Shown: piece after piece, positions 9,492 through 30,100 of the stretch
Position numbering within the stretch: position 1 is the stretch's first letter
How the letters are laid out: each line of letters opens with the position of its first letter
DNA from: Bradyrhizobium sp. CB82
GTDB taxonomy: Bacteria > Pseudomonadota > Alphaproteobacteria > Rhizobiales > Xanthobacteraceae
Assembly (NCBI RefSeq): GCF_029714405.1
Contig: NZ_CP121650.1
Location: 5,647,001-5,711,000 of the forward strand
DNA: 64,000 nucleotides
Direction of reading: 5' to 3'
Made by a program: the position numbers and the translations under genes
The notes under the pieces: model-generated
Database searches by the model: none
Told to the model about the DNA's origin: nothing
Seen by the model: the letters and a program-made list of their open reading frames with translations, nothing else

Positions 9492-10208
9492 TCACGCACC
9501 CTCCTGCTGGGCCGCAGCCTCGGCTTCGCCGCCGGCAACCTTGAACTTGCCGGGCTTCGGAGCTTCCTTCGGCAGCGGCTTCTTGACGGCGTCGCGCACG
9601 CGGATCCAGCCGCCCTTGGAGCCGGGAACGGCGCCTTCGACGAGGATCAGGCCGCGCTCGACGTCGGTCTGGACGACGCGAAGGTTGAGCGTGGTGATGC
9701 GGTCGACACCCATGTGGCCGGGCATCTTCTTGTTCTTCCAGGTCTTGCCGGGATCCTGACGGCCGCCGGTCGAACCGATCGAGCGGTGCGAGATCGACAC
9801 ACCGTGCGTGGCGCGCAGACCGCCGAAGTTCCAGCGCTTCATACCGCCGGCAAAGCCCTTACCGACCGAGGTGCCGGTGACGTCGACGAATTGGCCGACG
9901 ACGAAATGATCGGCCAGGATCTCGGCGCCGACCGGGATCATGGCATCCGCGGAGACGCGGAATTCCTCGACCTGCCGCTTCGGCTCGACCTTGGCGACCG
10001 CGAACTGGCCGCGCTCAGCCTTGGGCATGTACACGGTCTTGCGGGTGCCGGCGCCAAGCTGGAGCGCGACATAACCGTTCTTCTCTTCGGTGCGGTGGCC
10101 TACGACCTGGCAATTGCCGAGCTTCAGCACGGTCACGGGGATATGTTCGCCGGTCTCCGTGAAGACCCGCGTCATCCCGACCTTTTGTGCGATCACTCCG
10201 GAGCGCAT
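9492..10208 (-). CDS. rplC: 50S ribosomal protein L3 (uL3)
   Basis: L3, 238 residues starting [20 protein letters not shown]. The conserved segment [14 protein letters not shown] contains the glutamine that is methylated in many bacteria, and [14 protein letters not shown] follows. The Ala/Glu-rich tail is a normal variable end. The upstream in-frame extension to 10286 is rejected since it reads rpsJ-proximal spacer. One base separates it from rplD. Confidence 0.97.
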   Translation of the reverse strand: MRSGVIAQKVGMTRVFTETGEHIPVTVLKLGNCQVVGHRTEEKNGYVALQLGAGTRKTVYMPKAERGQFAVAKVEPKRQVEEFRVSADAMIPVGAEILADHFVVGQFVDVTGTSVGKGFAGGMKRWNFGGLRATHGVSISHRSIGSTGGRQDPGKTWKNKKMPGHMGVDRITTLNLRVVQTDVERGLILVEGAVPGSKGGWIRVRDAVKKPLPKEAPKPGKFKVAGGEAEAAAQQEGA

Positions 10209-10260
10209 CGGCTTGCTTCCTGTTCTTTCTGTCCGCTTTCGCGAACGGGATCCAAAAATC

Positions 10261-10569
10261 TTAGAGCTTGATCTCGACGTCGACACCGGCGGCCAGGTCG
10301 AGCTTCATCAGAGCATCGACCGTCTGCGGGGTCGGATCGACGATGTCGAGCAGACGCTTGTGGGTGCGCATCTCGAACTGTTCGCGGCTCTTCTTGTCGA
10401 CGTGCGGCGAACGGTTGACGGTGAACTTCTCGATGCGGGTCGGCAGCGGAATGGGTCCGCGAACCTGCGCGCCGGTGCGCTTCGCCGTATTCACGATCTC
10501 ACGGGTCGACGTATCGAGGATACGATGGTCGAACGCCTTGAGACGGATGCGAATATTTTGGCCGTTCAT
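10261..10569 (-). CDS. rpsJ: 30S ribosomal protein S10 / NusE (uS10)
   Basis: S10, 102 residues, also the NusE transcription antitermination factor that pairs with NusB and NusG. The sequence [19 protein letters not shown] and [22 protein letters not shown] are diagnostic. It heads the S10 series but follows tuf by only 84 bases, a gap filled largely by a repeat-like hairpin at 10595-10637, so the str and S10 groups are probably joined in one long transcript. Confidence 0.98.
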
Positions 10570-10594
10570 TGCCGTGGTCTTTCTTCAATCAGAG

Positions 10595-10637
10595 TGGCGA
10601 ATAGCGAATAGCGAATGCTGCCATCCGCTACTCGCCA
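10595..10637. repeat. Imperfect inverted repeat with GAATAGC tandem units, tuf-rpsJ spacer
   Basis: Arms TGGCGAATAGCG and CGCTACTCGCCA pair at 11 of 12 positions, and two direct GAATAGC units lie at the left side. The element takes up most of the 84-base spacer between tuf and rpsJ. It has no U-run on the minus strand, so it looks like an inserted repeat or mRNA-processing hairpin rather than a terminator. Confidence 0.6.
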
Positions 10638-10653
10638 ATCTCTAGTCTCGTAA

Positions 10654-11844
<1,191 letters not shown>

Positions 11845-11884
11845 TTGACTCTCCGTTCAATCGTCAGCTCGAGACCGACGACAA

Positions 11885-13957
<2,073 letters not shown>

Positions 13958-13991
13958 GGGTCGTTCCTTGCGAGTCCGTTAGGTGTCGCCG

Positions 13992-14477
<486 letters not shown>

Positions 14478-14849
14478 TTACTTCGGACGCTTTGCGCCGT
14501 ACTTCGAACGACGCTGCTTACGGTTCTTGACGCCCTGGGTATCCAGCACGCCGCGGAGGATGTGGTAGCGCACGCCGGGCAAGTCCTTGACGCGGCCGCC
14601 GCGGATCATGACCACCGAGTGTTCCTGGAGGTTATGGCCCTCACCGGGGATGTAGCCGATCACCTCGAAGCCGTTGGTCAGACGCACCTTGGCGACCTTA
14701 CGAAGCGCCGAGTTCGGCTTCTTCGGCGTCGTGGTGTAGACGCGCGTGCACACGCCGCGCTTCTGCGGCGACTGCTGCAGCGCCGGCACCTTCTTGCGCG
14801 ACTTCTGCACTTCACGCGGTTGTGCGATCAGCTGGTTGATCGTCGGCAT
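14478..14849 (-). CDS. rpsL: 30S ribosomal protein S12 (uS12)
   Basis: S12, 123 residues from [20 protein letters not shown]. The decoding-site motif [19 protein letters not shown] and the second loop [13 protein letters not shown] keep the lysines whose loss gives streptomycin resistance, so this allele looks streptomycin-sensitive. A start four codons upstream is possible but does not match the family. It is the first cistron of the str group and has a long untranslated leader. Confidence 0.98.
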   Translation of the reverse strand: MPTINQLIAQPREVQKSRKKVPALQQSPQKRGVCTRVYTTTPKKPNSALRKVAKVRLTNGFEVIGYIPGEGHNLQEHSVVMIRGGRVKDLPGVRYHILRGVLDTQGVKNRKQRRSKYGAKRPK

Positions 14850-15254
14850 CCTGGCCTTCACCCTTTTTCTGCCGCGGTCCCTTTCGAGCCCGCAAATTCT
14901 TCTTTCGGACTACCCGCCCGATGGAGCCGCCCTGCCCGGAACAATCCGTGCAAAGCGAAATTGCGCCAACCGCTCCATTACCGAGCGGAAAGCGCTTCGA
15001 CGCCACAGAGGACCGCAGTCTTGGGGCCGATCAGCGTAAAGCCGACGGCCGTGTACCGAGGTCATGCATCCGAGTTTGATCTCAAGAGAACGAGCTCTAG
15101 AGAACTAAATTCGCACTGGCATTGCCTAGCTATGATCGACAGCGTTTGAGCGGCATTCGTCGAGGTTGGTGCCCACTTGACGATCCCAAAAGGATCAGGC
15201 GGGTGGCCCGTTCCGACGTTGGCGATGCTCACCGCCTGTCGTTAAGTGACGCGC
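14850..15254 (-). promoter_or_regulatory. Long 5' leader of rpsL
   Basis: If the promoter at 15255-15283 is right, about 400 bases of transcribed leader precede rpsL. No credible gene is seen on either strand. I could not identify a defined ribosomal-protein binding structure. Together with 15284-15454 this is the only non-coding stretch between rpsL and the oxidoreductase remnant. Confidence 0.4.
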
Positions 15255-15283
15255 TTTCTATAAGTGGGAATCACCTGAGTCAA
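15255..15283 (-). promoter_or_regulatory. Predicted sigma70-type promoter for the str operon
   Basis: On the minus strand TTGACT is followed after 17 bases by TAGAAA. It points toward rpsL and is the best hexamer pair in the 605-base gap. The spacing is ideal. The distance to rpsL, about 400 bases, is long. Confidence 0.5.
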
Positions 15284-15454
15284 GGCGAAACCACAGCAAG
15301 AGAAGGGCTTCTCGCGCTTAAAGAATTAGCTCGTTCGGCCCTCTCGCCCCCTCGCCGATCTAGGTTCCGGACCAGCGCTCCGCCAGGGCGAAAAGCTATT
15401 TATAGCCGGGTAAAATATACTTTTGTGACGTGCGCTAAGGTTTTTTTCCTGTTC

Positions 15455-16728
15455 ATGCGTCAAGGTGCCACGCCGGGCGGAGAAACACCAACGCGGTACA
15501 CCGACATTGCGATCATCGGCGGAGGGATCGCCGGCTCCGCCGCCGCCGCAATGCTGGGTCGCGCCGGTATCCAGGCCGTCCTCATTGACCCCCACACCGA
15601 TTACCCACCGACTTCCGGGTCGAGAAAATCAGCGGTCGTGCCCAGCTCGAGCGCTTCTGGCGGACCGGAATCGCAGAATCAGTGCTCCGCCGCGCGACGT
15701 TTTGCGGCGAGAACTGGATCGCGCGATTCGGCCACCTGCTCGATAAGGCGCCGAGCCGGCAATTCAGCTTCCGCTACGAGTCCTTCGTCAACGCGATCCG
15801 CGCGGAAATTCCCGAAGCGGTCGCGCGGGTCTGCGCCAAGGCGCTGTCGATCGCGACGAGCCCCGACCGGCAGAGGATCACGCTCTCCGATCACGAGGTC
15901 GTCTCCGACCGCCTCGTCGTGCTCGCCAATGGATTGAACGTCGGCCTGCGCCATCAACTCGGCATCGAACGCGAGGTCGTCAGCGCCTGCCATTCGATCT
16001 CGATCGGATTCGACGTCGTGCCGGTCGGGCGCACCGCGTTCGATTTTCCGGCAATGACATATTTCTCCGAACGACCGAGCGACCGCATCCCCTACATCTC
16101 GCTGTTCCCGATCGGCACGCGGATGCGGGCAAACCTGTTCGTCTACCGCGCCTTCGACGATCCCTGGCTGCGCGACTTGCGGCAGGCGCCGGTCGCGACC
16201 CTCAATGCCGCGCTGCCGCGCCTATCGCGCATTGCCGGCGCCTTCGACGTCGCGAGCGAGATCAAGATTCGTCCCGTCGATCTATATGTGCACCGGGCCT
16301 GCCGCCAGGCCGGCATCGTGCTGGTCGGCGATGCCTTCGCAACTTCCTGCCCCGTCGCCGGCACCGGCACCGACAAGGTGTTCACCGATGTCGAACGGCT
16401 CTGCGGGGTGCACATCCCGGCCTGGCTTGCGACCGAGGGCATGGACGAGGACAAGATCGCCGCCTTCTATGACGACCCGGTCAAGCGCGCCTGCGATGCC
16501 TGGTCTGTGGCCGAGGCATTCGACTTCCGTGAAGTGTCGCTCGCAAGGAGCCCCTACTGGAGGGCACAGCGCTGGGCGCGCTTCGCAGCCTGGTTCGCCC
16601 AAGGTGCGGTGCGGCGGGCGGCGCGACTGGTTCACCTGGAGCCGAACTTCCTCGGTCACTCCTCCTCGCCATCCTCCTCGTCGTCCTCGTCATCATCATC
16701 ATCGTCGCTGTCGTCGTCATCGACCTGA
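15455..16728 (+). pseudogene. FAD-dependent oxidoreductase, broken by a one-base frameshift
   Basis: The first part reads from the ATG at 15455 through the FAD-binding motif IGGGIAGSAAAAMLGRAG to PHTDYPP. The frame is then lost. The continuation DFRVEKISGRAQLERFWRTG begins one base out of phase, so a base is missing near 15608-15610. The rest (FCGENWIARFG, VVSDRLVVLANG, GIVLVGDAFATSCPVAGTGTDK) is a normal flavin monooxygenase/halogenase-like second half, with the GD motif for FAD. Repaired, it would encode about 424 residues. The end is a run of serines created by overlap with the opposing ABC gene. A sequencing error cannot be excluded; the high quality of the remaining frame suggests a recent event. 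Confidence 0.8.
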
Positions 16729-18683
16729 GCCGCCTCGCCACGCGGCTTGTGGATCTGGTCGTCCCACAGCTTGCGATAGGTGCCGTTCTTGGCGAGCAGC
16801 TCGGCATGCGAGCCGCGCTCGATGGCGCGGCCGCCTGAAATCACGATGATCTCGTCCATCTCGACGACAGAGGTCAGACGGTGGGTCGACCAGATCATGG
16901 TGCGCCCCTTGGCGACCTTAAGCAGGGTGCGATTGATCGCAGCCTCAGTCGTCTGGTCGAGCGCCGAGGTCGCTTCGTCCAAGAGCAGCACCGACGGATT
17001 GCGGACGATCGCGCGCGCGATTGCGATGCGCTGGCGCTGGCCGCCCGACAGCGTATCGCCGCGCTCGCCAACTGGCGTGTCGTATTTCTGCGGCAGGCTC
17101 ATGATGTAGCGGTGGATCTCGGCCTTCTTCGCGGCCTCCACCACCTCATCGTCGGTGGCGCCCTCCTTGCCGAGCCGGATGTTCTCGCGGATCGACATGT
17201 TGAACAGCATGTTCTCCTGGAACACCACGGCCATGCTCCGGCGCAGCGAATCCAGCGTCACTTTCCGCACATCGACACCGTCGATGGTGACGCGGCCTTC
17301 GTCCGGTACGTAGAGGCGCAGGATCAGATTGAGCAGCGTGCTCTTGCCCGAACCGCTGGGCCCGACGATCGCGATGCTCTTGCCGACGTTGAGCTTGAGG
17401 CTGAGATTGTCCAGCACCGGCGTCTGGCTGCCTTCGTACTGGAAGGTGACATGGTCGAAGGTGATGTCGTTGGTGATCCGCGGCAGATCCGGCGCGCCCG
17501 GGCGATCGCCCCCCCGCGTCGGCTCGTCCAGCAGCTCCTGGATATGGCGCACGGCGGCGGCCGAGGAGATTGACACCGGGATGAAGTGCATCACGTGGGC
17601 AATGTTGTAGGAGACCTCCCAGAACGCGCTCTCGAAAGTGACGAAGGTACCGATGGTGATCTGCCCCTTGGTGGCGAGATACGCGCCGATCGCGAGCACC
17701 ACGAGGTGCAGGAGCAGGACCGAGATCGTGACCGTCCGCTCCACCATGGTCGACAGGAACGCGGCCGACGCGATCCTGTTGCGGGTCTCGTCGTTGCGGA
17801 ACGCGAAGAAGCCGAACATCTTGCGCTGCAGGCTGAATGCCTTGATCACGGCCTGTGCCGCCACGTTCTCCTGCACCATGCCGAGCAGCGCGCTCTCGTT
17901 GAGCTTCTGCTCGTAATTCGCCTGCACCGCCTTCGGGGTGAGAATGCGCGGCCCGATCAGCGTGATCGGAAACACCAGCAGCGCGACCACCGCGAGCTGC
18001 CAGTTCAAGAACAGCATCAGGATGATGCCGGCGATCAACTCCAGGAATGGAAGCGCCGCGCTGTTGACGAAGGTCTTGACCGAGCCTTCGAAGGCCGAGA
18101 GATCGACGGAGAAGCGCGACAGGATCTCGCCGCGCTTGGTGCGGCCGAAATACGCCGCCGGCAGGTCCTGCACGTGATCGAACAGCCGCTTGCGCACGTC
18201 GGAGATGATGCAGGCCGCGAGCCGAGCGTCCCAGCGCTCGTACCAGACCGCGACGATCGAGGTGAAGATGCCGGCGACGGCGAGCACGCCCAGGATCTTG
18301 TAGAGCGCCTGGAAATCCTCCTCGCCGAGCGCGTCGTCGATCAGGAACTTCAGGCTGAGCGGCATGATGACATTGAACAGCGTCTCGATCAGGACGCCGA
18401 ACGACACGAAGGCCACTATTCTCTTGTAGTTCGCGAGGTGAGGTTTGACGAAACCCCAGATGGTGGCAAGGGCGCCCGCGGCTTCACGTGCAGTAAAAAC
18501 GACGAGGTCCTCGTCCTCATCGTCGTCGAGTTCCAACAGCTCGTCCTCGTCTTCCTCGTCGTCTTCGTCGTCATCCACCTCGAGGTCGGGCTTGCCGGCG
18601 GGCGCAAGCTTGTTCTTGAGCTCGCCCGCGTCATCCGCAGCCGCGAGCTTGGGTTTGTCCGACGAGAGAGGCCTTTGCGCCAT
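16656..18683 (-). CDS. ABC exporter (membrane plus ATPase domains) with acidic tails
   Basis: A half-size ABC exporter of 675 residues. The membrane domain (about 75-385, six hydrophobic segments) is followed by the ATPase: Walker A GPSGSGKST (441-449), signature LSGGQ (545-549), Walker B VLLLDE (565-570) and H-loop His601. The motif order and DEATSALD are those of exporters of lipids, peptides or drugs. The unusual feature is two almost purely Asp/Glu stretches, at residues 37-59 and 654-675. The substrate is unknown. Its 3' end overlaps the opposing oxidoreductase remnant by 73 bases. The neighbouring flavin enzymes hint at export of a modified small molecule, but that is inference. Confidence 0.93.
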   Translation of the reverse strand: MAQRPLSSDKPKLAAADDAGELKNKLAPAGKPDLEVDDDEDDEEDEDELLELDDDEDEDLVVFTAREAAGALATIWGFVKPHLANYKRIVAFVSFGVLIETLFNVIMPLSLKFLIDDALGEEDFQALYKILGVLAVAGIFTSIVAVWYERWDARLAACIISDVRKRLFDHVQDLPAAYFGRTKRGEILSRFSVDLSAFEGSVKTFVNSAALPFLELIAGIILMLFLNWQLAVVALLVFPITLIGPRILTPKAVQANYEQKLNESALLGMVQENVAAQAVIKAFSLQRKMFGFFAFRNDETRNRIASAAFLSTMVERTVTISVLLLHLVVLAIGAYLATKGQITIGTFVTFESAFWEVSYNIAHVMHFIPVSISSAAAVRHIQELLDEPTRGGDRPGAPDLPRITNDITFDHVTFQYEGSQTPVLDNLSLKLNVGKSIAIVGPSGSGKSTLLNLILRLYVPDEGRVTIDGVDVRKVTLDSLRRSMAVVFQENMLFNMSIRENIRLGKEGATDDEVVEAAKKAEIHRYIMSLPQKYDTPVGERGDTLSGGQRQRIAIARAIVRNPSVLLLDEATSALDQTTEAAINRTLLKVAKGRTMIWSTHRLTSVVEMDEIIVISGGRAIERGSHAELLAKNGTYRKLWDDQIHKPRGEAAQVDDDDSDDDDDDEDDEEDGEEE

Positions 18684-18860
18684 GAAACCAACCGATGCTG
18701 ACGGCCGGCATGACCGCAGAGAAATCGAGGGGAAATAGCGGGAGCCGCTATGCCCGCGATTCTATGCGATCAGAATGAATTCGGCAAAACAATTGGCGAA
18801 TTCGTCTGTCTTCAAGCACGATGACGCTCAAGCGAATCGTCATCGCGCCTTAGCTCTACG

Positions 18861-18904
18861 CACGACCATTTCGGAACACCGCTGCACACTTTTTCCGGAT
18901 CGTG
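18861..18904. repeat. Dispersed palindromic repeat, family A, copy 2 (diverged)
   Basis: Arms CACGA..TTTCGGAA and TTTTCCGGATCGTG flank GCTGCACAC. It sits just after the stop codon of the flavin oxidase/methyltransferase gene, in the 223-base gap before the ABC gene. The central bases and arms resemble the copies at 1479-1526 and 41772-41820. Confidence 0.55.
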
Positions 18905-18906
18905 CT

Positions 18907-20961
18907 TTAATCGTCGTCCTCGACCTTGTCGAAAAAGGAATAGCGCAAGCTGTCGGCGTCGGCGTACCACTGCCCCGGCCCCTTGTTGGCGGCCAGCGTC
19001 GCTGCCCACAGCGCATCGGTGCAGTCATTGCGGTGCATCGACAGGTCGAACCCGTTGCCGAAGAACAACTCCGACCATTCCCACCAGGTGCCGAGCTTCT
19101 TGACCCCGCGCAGGAGGTCGTAGCGGTCGATCAGGCCAGGCGCCATGTCGGAGGTGATCGAGCCGAACACGAGGCCCGTCCTGACCACGCGGTTCAATTC
19201 CCTGATCGCGCGGACGACCTGCTTCTCGGAGACGTGGCAGAGGCTGGTCTCGAACACGAAATCGAACGCACCGTCCTTGAACGGCATGTCCACGATCGAT
19301 CCGAGCTTGTTGTACTGCCTCAGCGCTTTCGGCGTCCTGGCGTGGATGGTGCGGTTGTTCTCGATGCCGAAGGCGTCGATCCCGCGCTCGCGCAGCGCGC
19401 CGACGAGCTCGCCGCTGGCAGAGCCCGCGACCAGCAGCTTGGCGCCTTTCGCGCTGCCCCAGACGATGCCGATGAGCTTCATCAGGTAGTCGGGATCGGT
19501 GAACTGGCGCCACGCTTCGCCGTAGGGACCCTGACCGCGGTAGTTGTCGAAATAGTCGCGGTCGATCTTGTCGGACAGCGTTGTCTCGTTCTGGCTGCGC
19601 GCGCGGCGCAGGCGCATCATCTCGGTCAGGATGATGTCGGTCGCAGCGTCCGAGGAATCGAGCAGACCGTTCAGCGTCGAATCGAACAGATAATCGCCGA
19701 CCACGACGATGCCGGGATGCTCCTTCGGCTCGGGCCGATGATTGGTCATGACGTCGCGTACGGGCAAGCCGCCCGGTAACGCGTTCACCGAAGACAGCCA
19801 GCGGTGGATTTTGCCTTCCAAGAAATGCGCACGCGCGTCGCCGAACGAGGCCGGCAGCGATTTCAGCGCTGCGTCGATCAGCTCCTGGTCGGACAGATTG
19901 GCGAAGGCCAGCGCATCGGAGCCCGGAATGAGCCAGTTCAACACGCCGTGCTTGCCGACGTCGTGGCGGGCGCCCTCGTTGTAGACGCAGCAGCCTCCGA
20001 AAGCTTCCGACATGAACCAGGCGCCCGGGATCTTGTTGCCCCAGAACGGCGTGTCGAACAGGATCGAGACGCGCAGGTAATGCGCGGGGCGGTCGAAATA
20101 GGAGACGTGCTTGACCATCGACTTGCGGAGCCGCTCACCTTCCCAGCCGAGCGTGGCGAGCCAGGAATGCGGCAGGCAGACCAGCACGAGGTCGAAGTCG
20201 CGCGTCTCCGGCCCCTTGCCGTTCATCATCTTGAGCTGGTAGCGCCCGGTCGGCGCCTTGCCGACGGCGAACACGCGGTGATTGAGCTGGATGTCGGCAT
20301 CGACCTCCGACTGCAGGCATTCGACGAGCTGCTCGTTGCCGTTCTGGATTGAATAGAGGCCGATATAGCCGTCGATATCCATCAGGTAGTTCTTGAGCGC
20401 GTTGAGCCCGTTGGTGTTGTGGCTCTCGGTCGCGATGTCGGAGCGCGCCATCACCTTGAAGAAGCGCTTGGCGGTCGCGTCGTCGACCTCCTCGTCCAGC
20501 ACCTGCTCGGCGGTCTTGAAGGCCCAGGGATGCTCGTTGTCGTGCGCGCCGACGCCCTCGTAATATTCGATCGGCGACATCAGATCGGAGCAGCGCTTGC
20601 GGAAAGATTCGATGGCGGCCGCGGTCTTGGCGCCGTATTTGCGGCGCATGCCGGGCACGTCATTCAGGAGCTCGCCGCCGAACTGGACCTGCTCGGCATC
20701 CATCGGAATGGTCTGGAGCCCGAAATGCTGGATCAGTTCGCGCAGGGGATCGGGCCCCGTCATCGAGTAGTCGTAAATCTCGGCAACGCCGGCCTCGTAC
20801 ATCGCGGGCGCCGAGTCGAATTTGCGCGTGACAACCTTGCCCCCGAGCCGGTCGGATGCCTCGAAGATGGTGACGCGGCAGAGATCGCCGAGTTTGCGCT
20901 TCAGATACCAGGCGCTCATCAGCCCGCCGGGGCCGCCGCCTACGATTGCGAGGTCAAGCAT
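18907..20961 (-). CDS. Flavin amine-oxidase-like domain fused to a SAM-dependent methyltransferase
   Basis: A 684-residue protein with two catalytic parts. Residues 1-480 are an FAD amine oxidase/protoporphyrinogen-oxidase-like domain: dinucleotide motif AIVGGGPGGLMSAWYL at the start, then EASDRLGGKV and a C-terminal VVVGDYLFDSTLNGLLDSSD that would close the flavin site. Residues about 493-684 are a class I methyltransferase: LLVAGSASGELVGAL (motif I), IDAFGIE (acidic end of strand 2), DMPFKDGAFDFVFET and the CHV motif. The start MLDLAIVGGG at 20961 places the flavin motif at the N-terminus as in the family; an upstream start at 21003 is possible. Substrate unknown. It lies downstream of rpoC, beyond the rpoC terminator, in line with the ABC exporter. 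Confidence 0.88.
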   Translation of the reverse strand: MLDLAIVGGGPGGLMSAWYLKRKLGDLCRVTIFEASDRLGGKVVTRKFDSAPAMYEAGVAEIYDYSMTGPDPLRELIQHFGLQTIPMDAEQVQFGGELLNDVPGMRRKYGAKTAAAIESFRKRCSDLMSPIEYYEGVGAHDNEHPWAFKTAEQVLDEEVDDATAKRFFKVMARSDIATESHNTNGLNALKNYLMDIDGYIGLYSIQNGNEQLVECLQSEVDADIQLNHRVFAVGKAPTGRYQLKMMNGKGPETRDFDLVLVCLPHSWLATLGWEGERLRKSMVKHVSYFDRPAHYLRVSILFDTPFWGNKIPGAWFMSEAFGGCCVYNEGARHDVGKHGVLNWLIPGSDALAFANLSDQELIDAALKSLPASFGDARAHFLEGKIHRWLSSVNALPGGLPVRDVMTNHRPEPKEHPGIVVVGDYLFDSTLNGLLDSSDAATDIILTEMMRLRRARSQNETTLSDKIDRDYFDNYRGQGPYGEAWRQFTDPDYLMKLIGIVWGSAKGAKLLVAGSASGELVGALRERGIDAFGIENNRTIHARTPKALRQYNKLGSIVDMPFKDGAFDFVFETSLCHVSEKQVVRAIRELNRVVRTGLVFGSITSDMAPGLIDRYDLLRGVKKLGTWWEWSELFFGNGFDLSMHRNDCTDALWAATLAANKGPGQWYADADSLRYSFFDKVEDDD

Positions 20962-21094
20962 GTCAGTTCCGTGGTCTCCGGCCGCCCCCCGTGTCGGGAC
21001 CACCGGTCTAAGCTCTCTTAACAGAAGCGCTTTTCAGGCTGAAGGAAAGATGAACAAACGTCGTCCCTGCACCGCAGCAAGGAAACAAAGCAGC

Positions 21095-21121
21095 AAAAAG
21101 GCCGGCAAAAGCCGGCCTTTT
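21095..21121 (-). terminator. Intrinsic terminator of the rpoBC operon
   Basis: A perfect 7-bp GC stem GGCCGGC/GCCGGCC with a 4-base loop, followed on the minus strand by TTTTT. It begins about 30 bases after the rpoC stop. A shorter T-run on the other strand gives it some bidirectional character. It separates rpoC from the flavin oxidase/methyltransferase gene. Confidence 0.85.
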
Positions 21122-21152
21122 CATTGTCCTCAGTAATCGTACGGATGAACCA

Positions 21153-25349
<4,197 letters not shown>

Positions 25350-25443
25350 CGTCTTCTCCTCGCGTGCCGGTCGAGGCCGGCAGCAAATTCGAAAATCTCA
25401 CATCGCGGAGCGCCCTGCCCTCACCGCGCGGGACAAGGCGCCG

Positions 25444-25468
25444 ATGCCCGGCCTTTGCGGCCGGGCAT
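25444..25468 (-). other. Strong hairpin in the rpoB-rpoC spacer
   Basis: Perfect 10-bp arms ATGCCCGGCC and GGCCGGGCAT around a 5-base loop. It lies a few bases past the rpoB stop. There is no U-run, so it looks like an mRNA stability or processing element and not an intrinsic terminator. Confidence 0.6.
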
Positions 25469-25479
25469 GAAGAGTCGCG

Positions 25480-29598
<4,119 letters not shown>

Positions 29599-30100
29599 CG
29601 TGGCCTCTCATTTCGGCGCCCGCCCTGGGCGCGCCTTCCGGGACACGGCTGCCACCGCTTCCGGGTTGAATTTTTCGAACCCGTTTTGAGGATCGGAAAT
29701 CCAGTTTCGGACTGTCAAAGTCCTGAACTGTTCTTCAGACCTTCAAAACGCAAAACGACGCGCGGGGCGCAAAGGCGCACCCGCCCGTCACAACGATTGT
29801 CTTCACGGACTGCAAAAGCCCGAAATAGCCTGCTCTCCCAACGGCTTGCGGGAAACTGCGCCTTCCACGCCGACCGTGCTTTCGTGCTGTCGACCCGATA
29901 TGGGGCGACAATAGTGGAGATTCGATGGGTAAGCCCTCAAATCCCCACACTTTTTCGTGTTCGGCCTGCGTCGGGATGTCCCGTCGCACGCCTTTTGCAT
30001 CCGACCCGTACGCCGCGACCGGAACCGGTCATCGACCTCGCGGGCCAAGATCCCGGGTCTCGCATTCGCTCGCCCGGGATCTCGCGCAAGTAGCCTGCGC
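29599..30100 (-). promoter_or_regulatory. rplL-rpoB spacer with two hairpin clusters
   Basis: A 502-base spacer without a credible gene. Near its upstream end is a 9-bp perfect stem (30049-30081). Closer to rpoB is a 12-bp stem with two mismatches (29702-29730), part of which can also pair with an adjacent CTTCAG segment. In Escherichia coli the equivalent spacer holds an attenuator and an RNase III site, so a similar role is plausible. Confidence 0.45.
30049..30081 (-). other. Perfect hairpin shortly after rplL
   Basis: Arms GATCCCGGG and CCCGGGATC with a 15-base loop, about 20 bases after the rplL stop. No U-run follows on the minus strand. Position suggests an attenuation or processing site between rplL and rpoB. 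Confidence 0.5.

Noticed and set aside
16659..16728. Poly-Ser tail as a real domain of the oxidoreductase
   Set aside because: It is the complement of the acidic tail codons of the ABC gene and is better explained by overlap.
29713..29718. Perfect TTGACA as a promoter for rpoB
   Set aside because: No acceptable -10 lies 16-18 bases downstream, and the bases are part of a hairpin.
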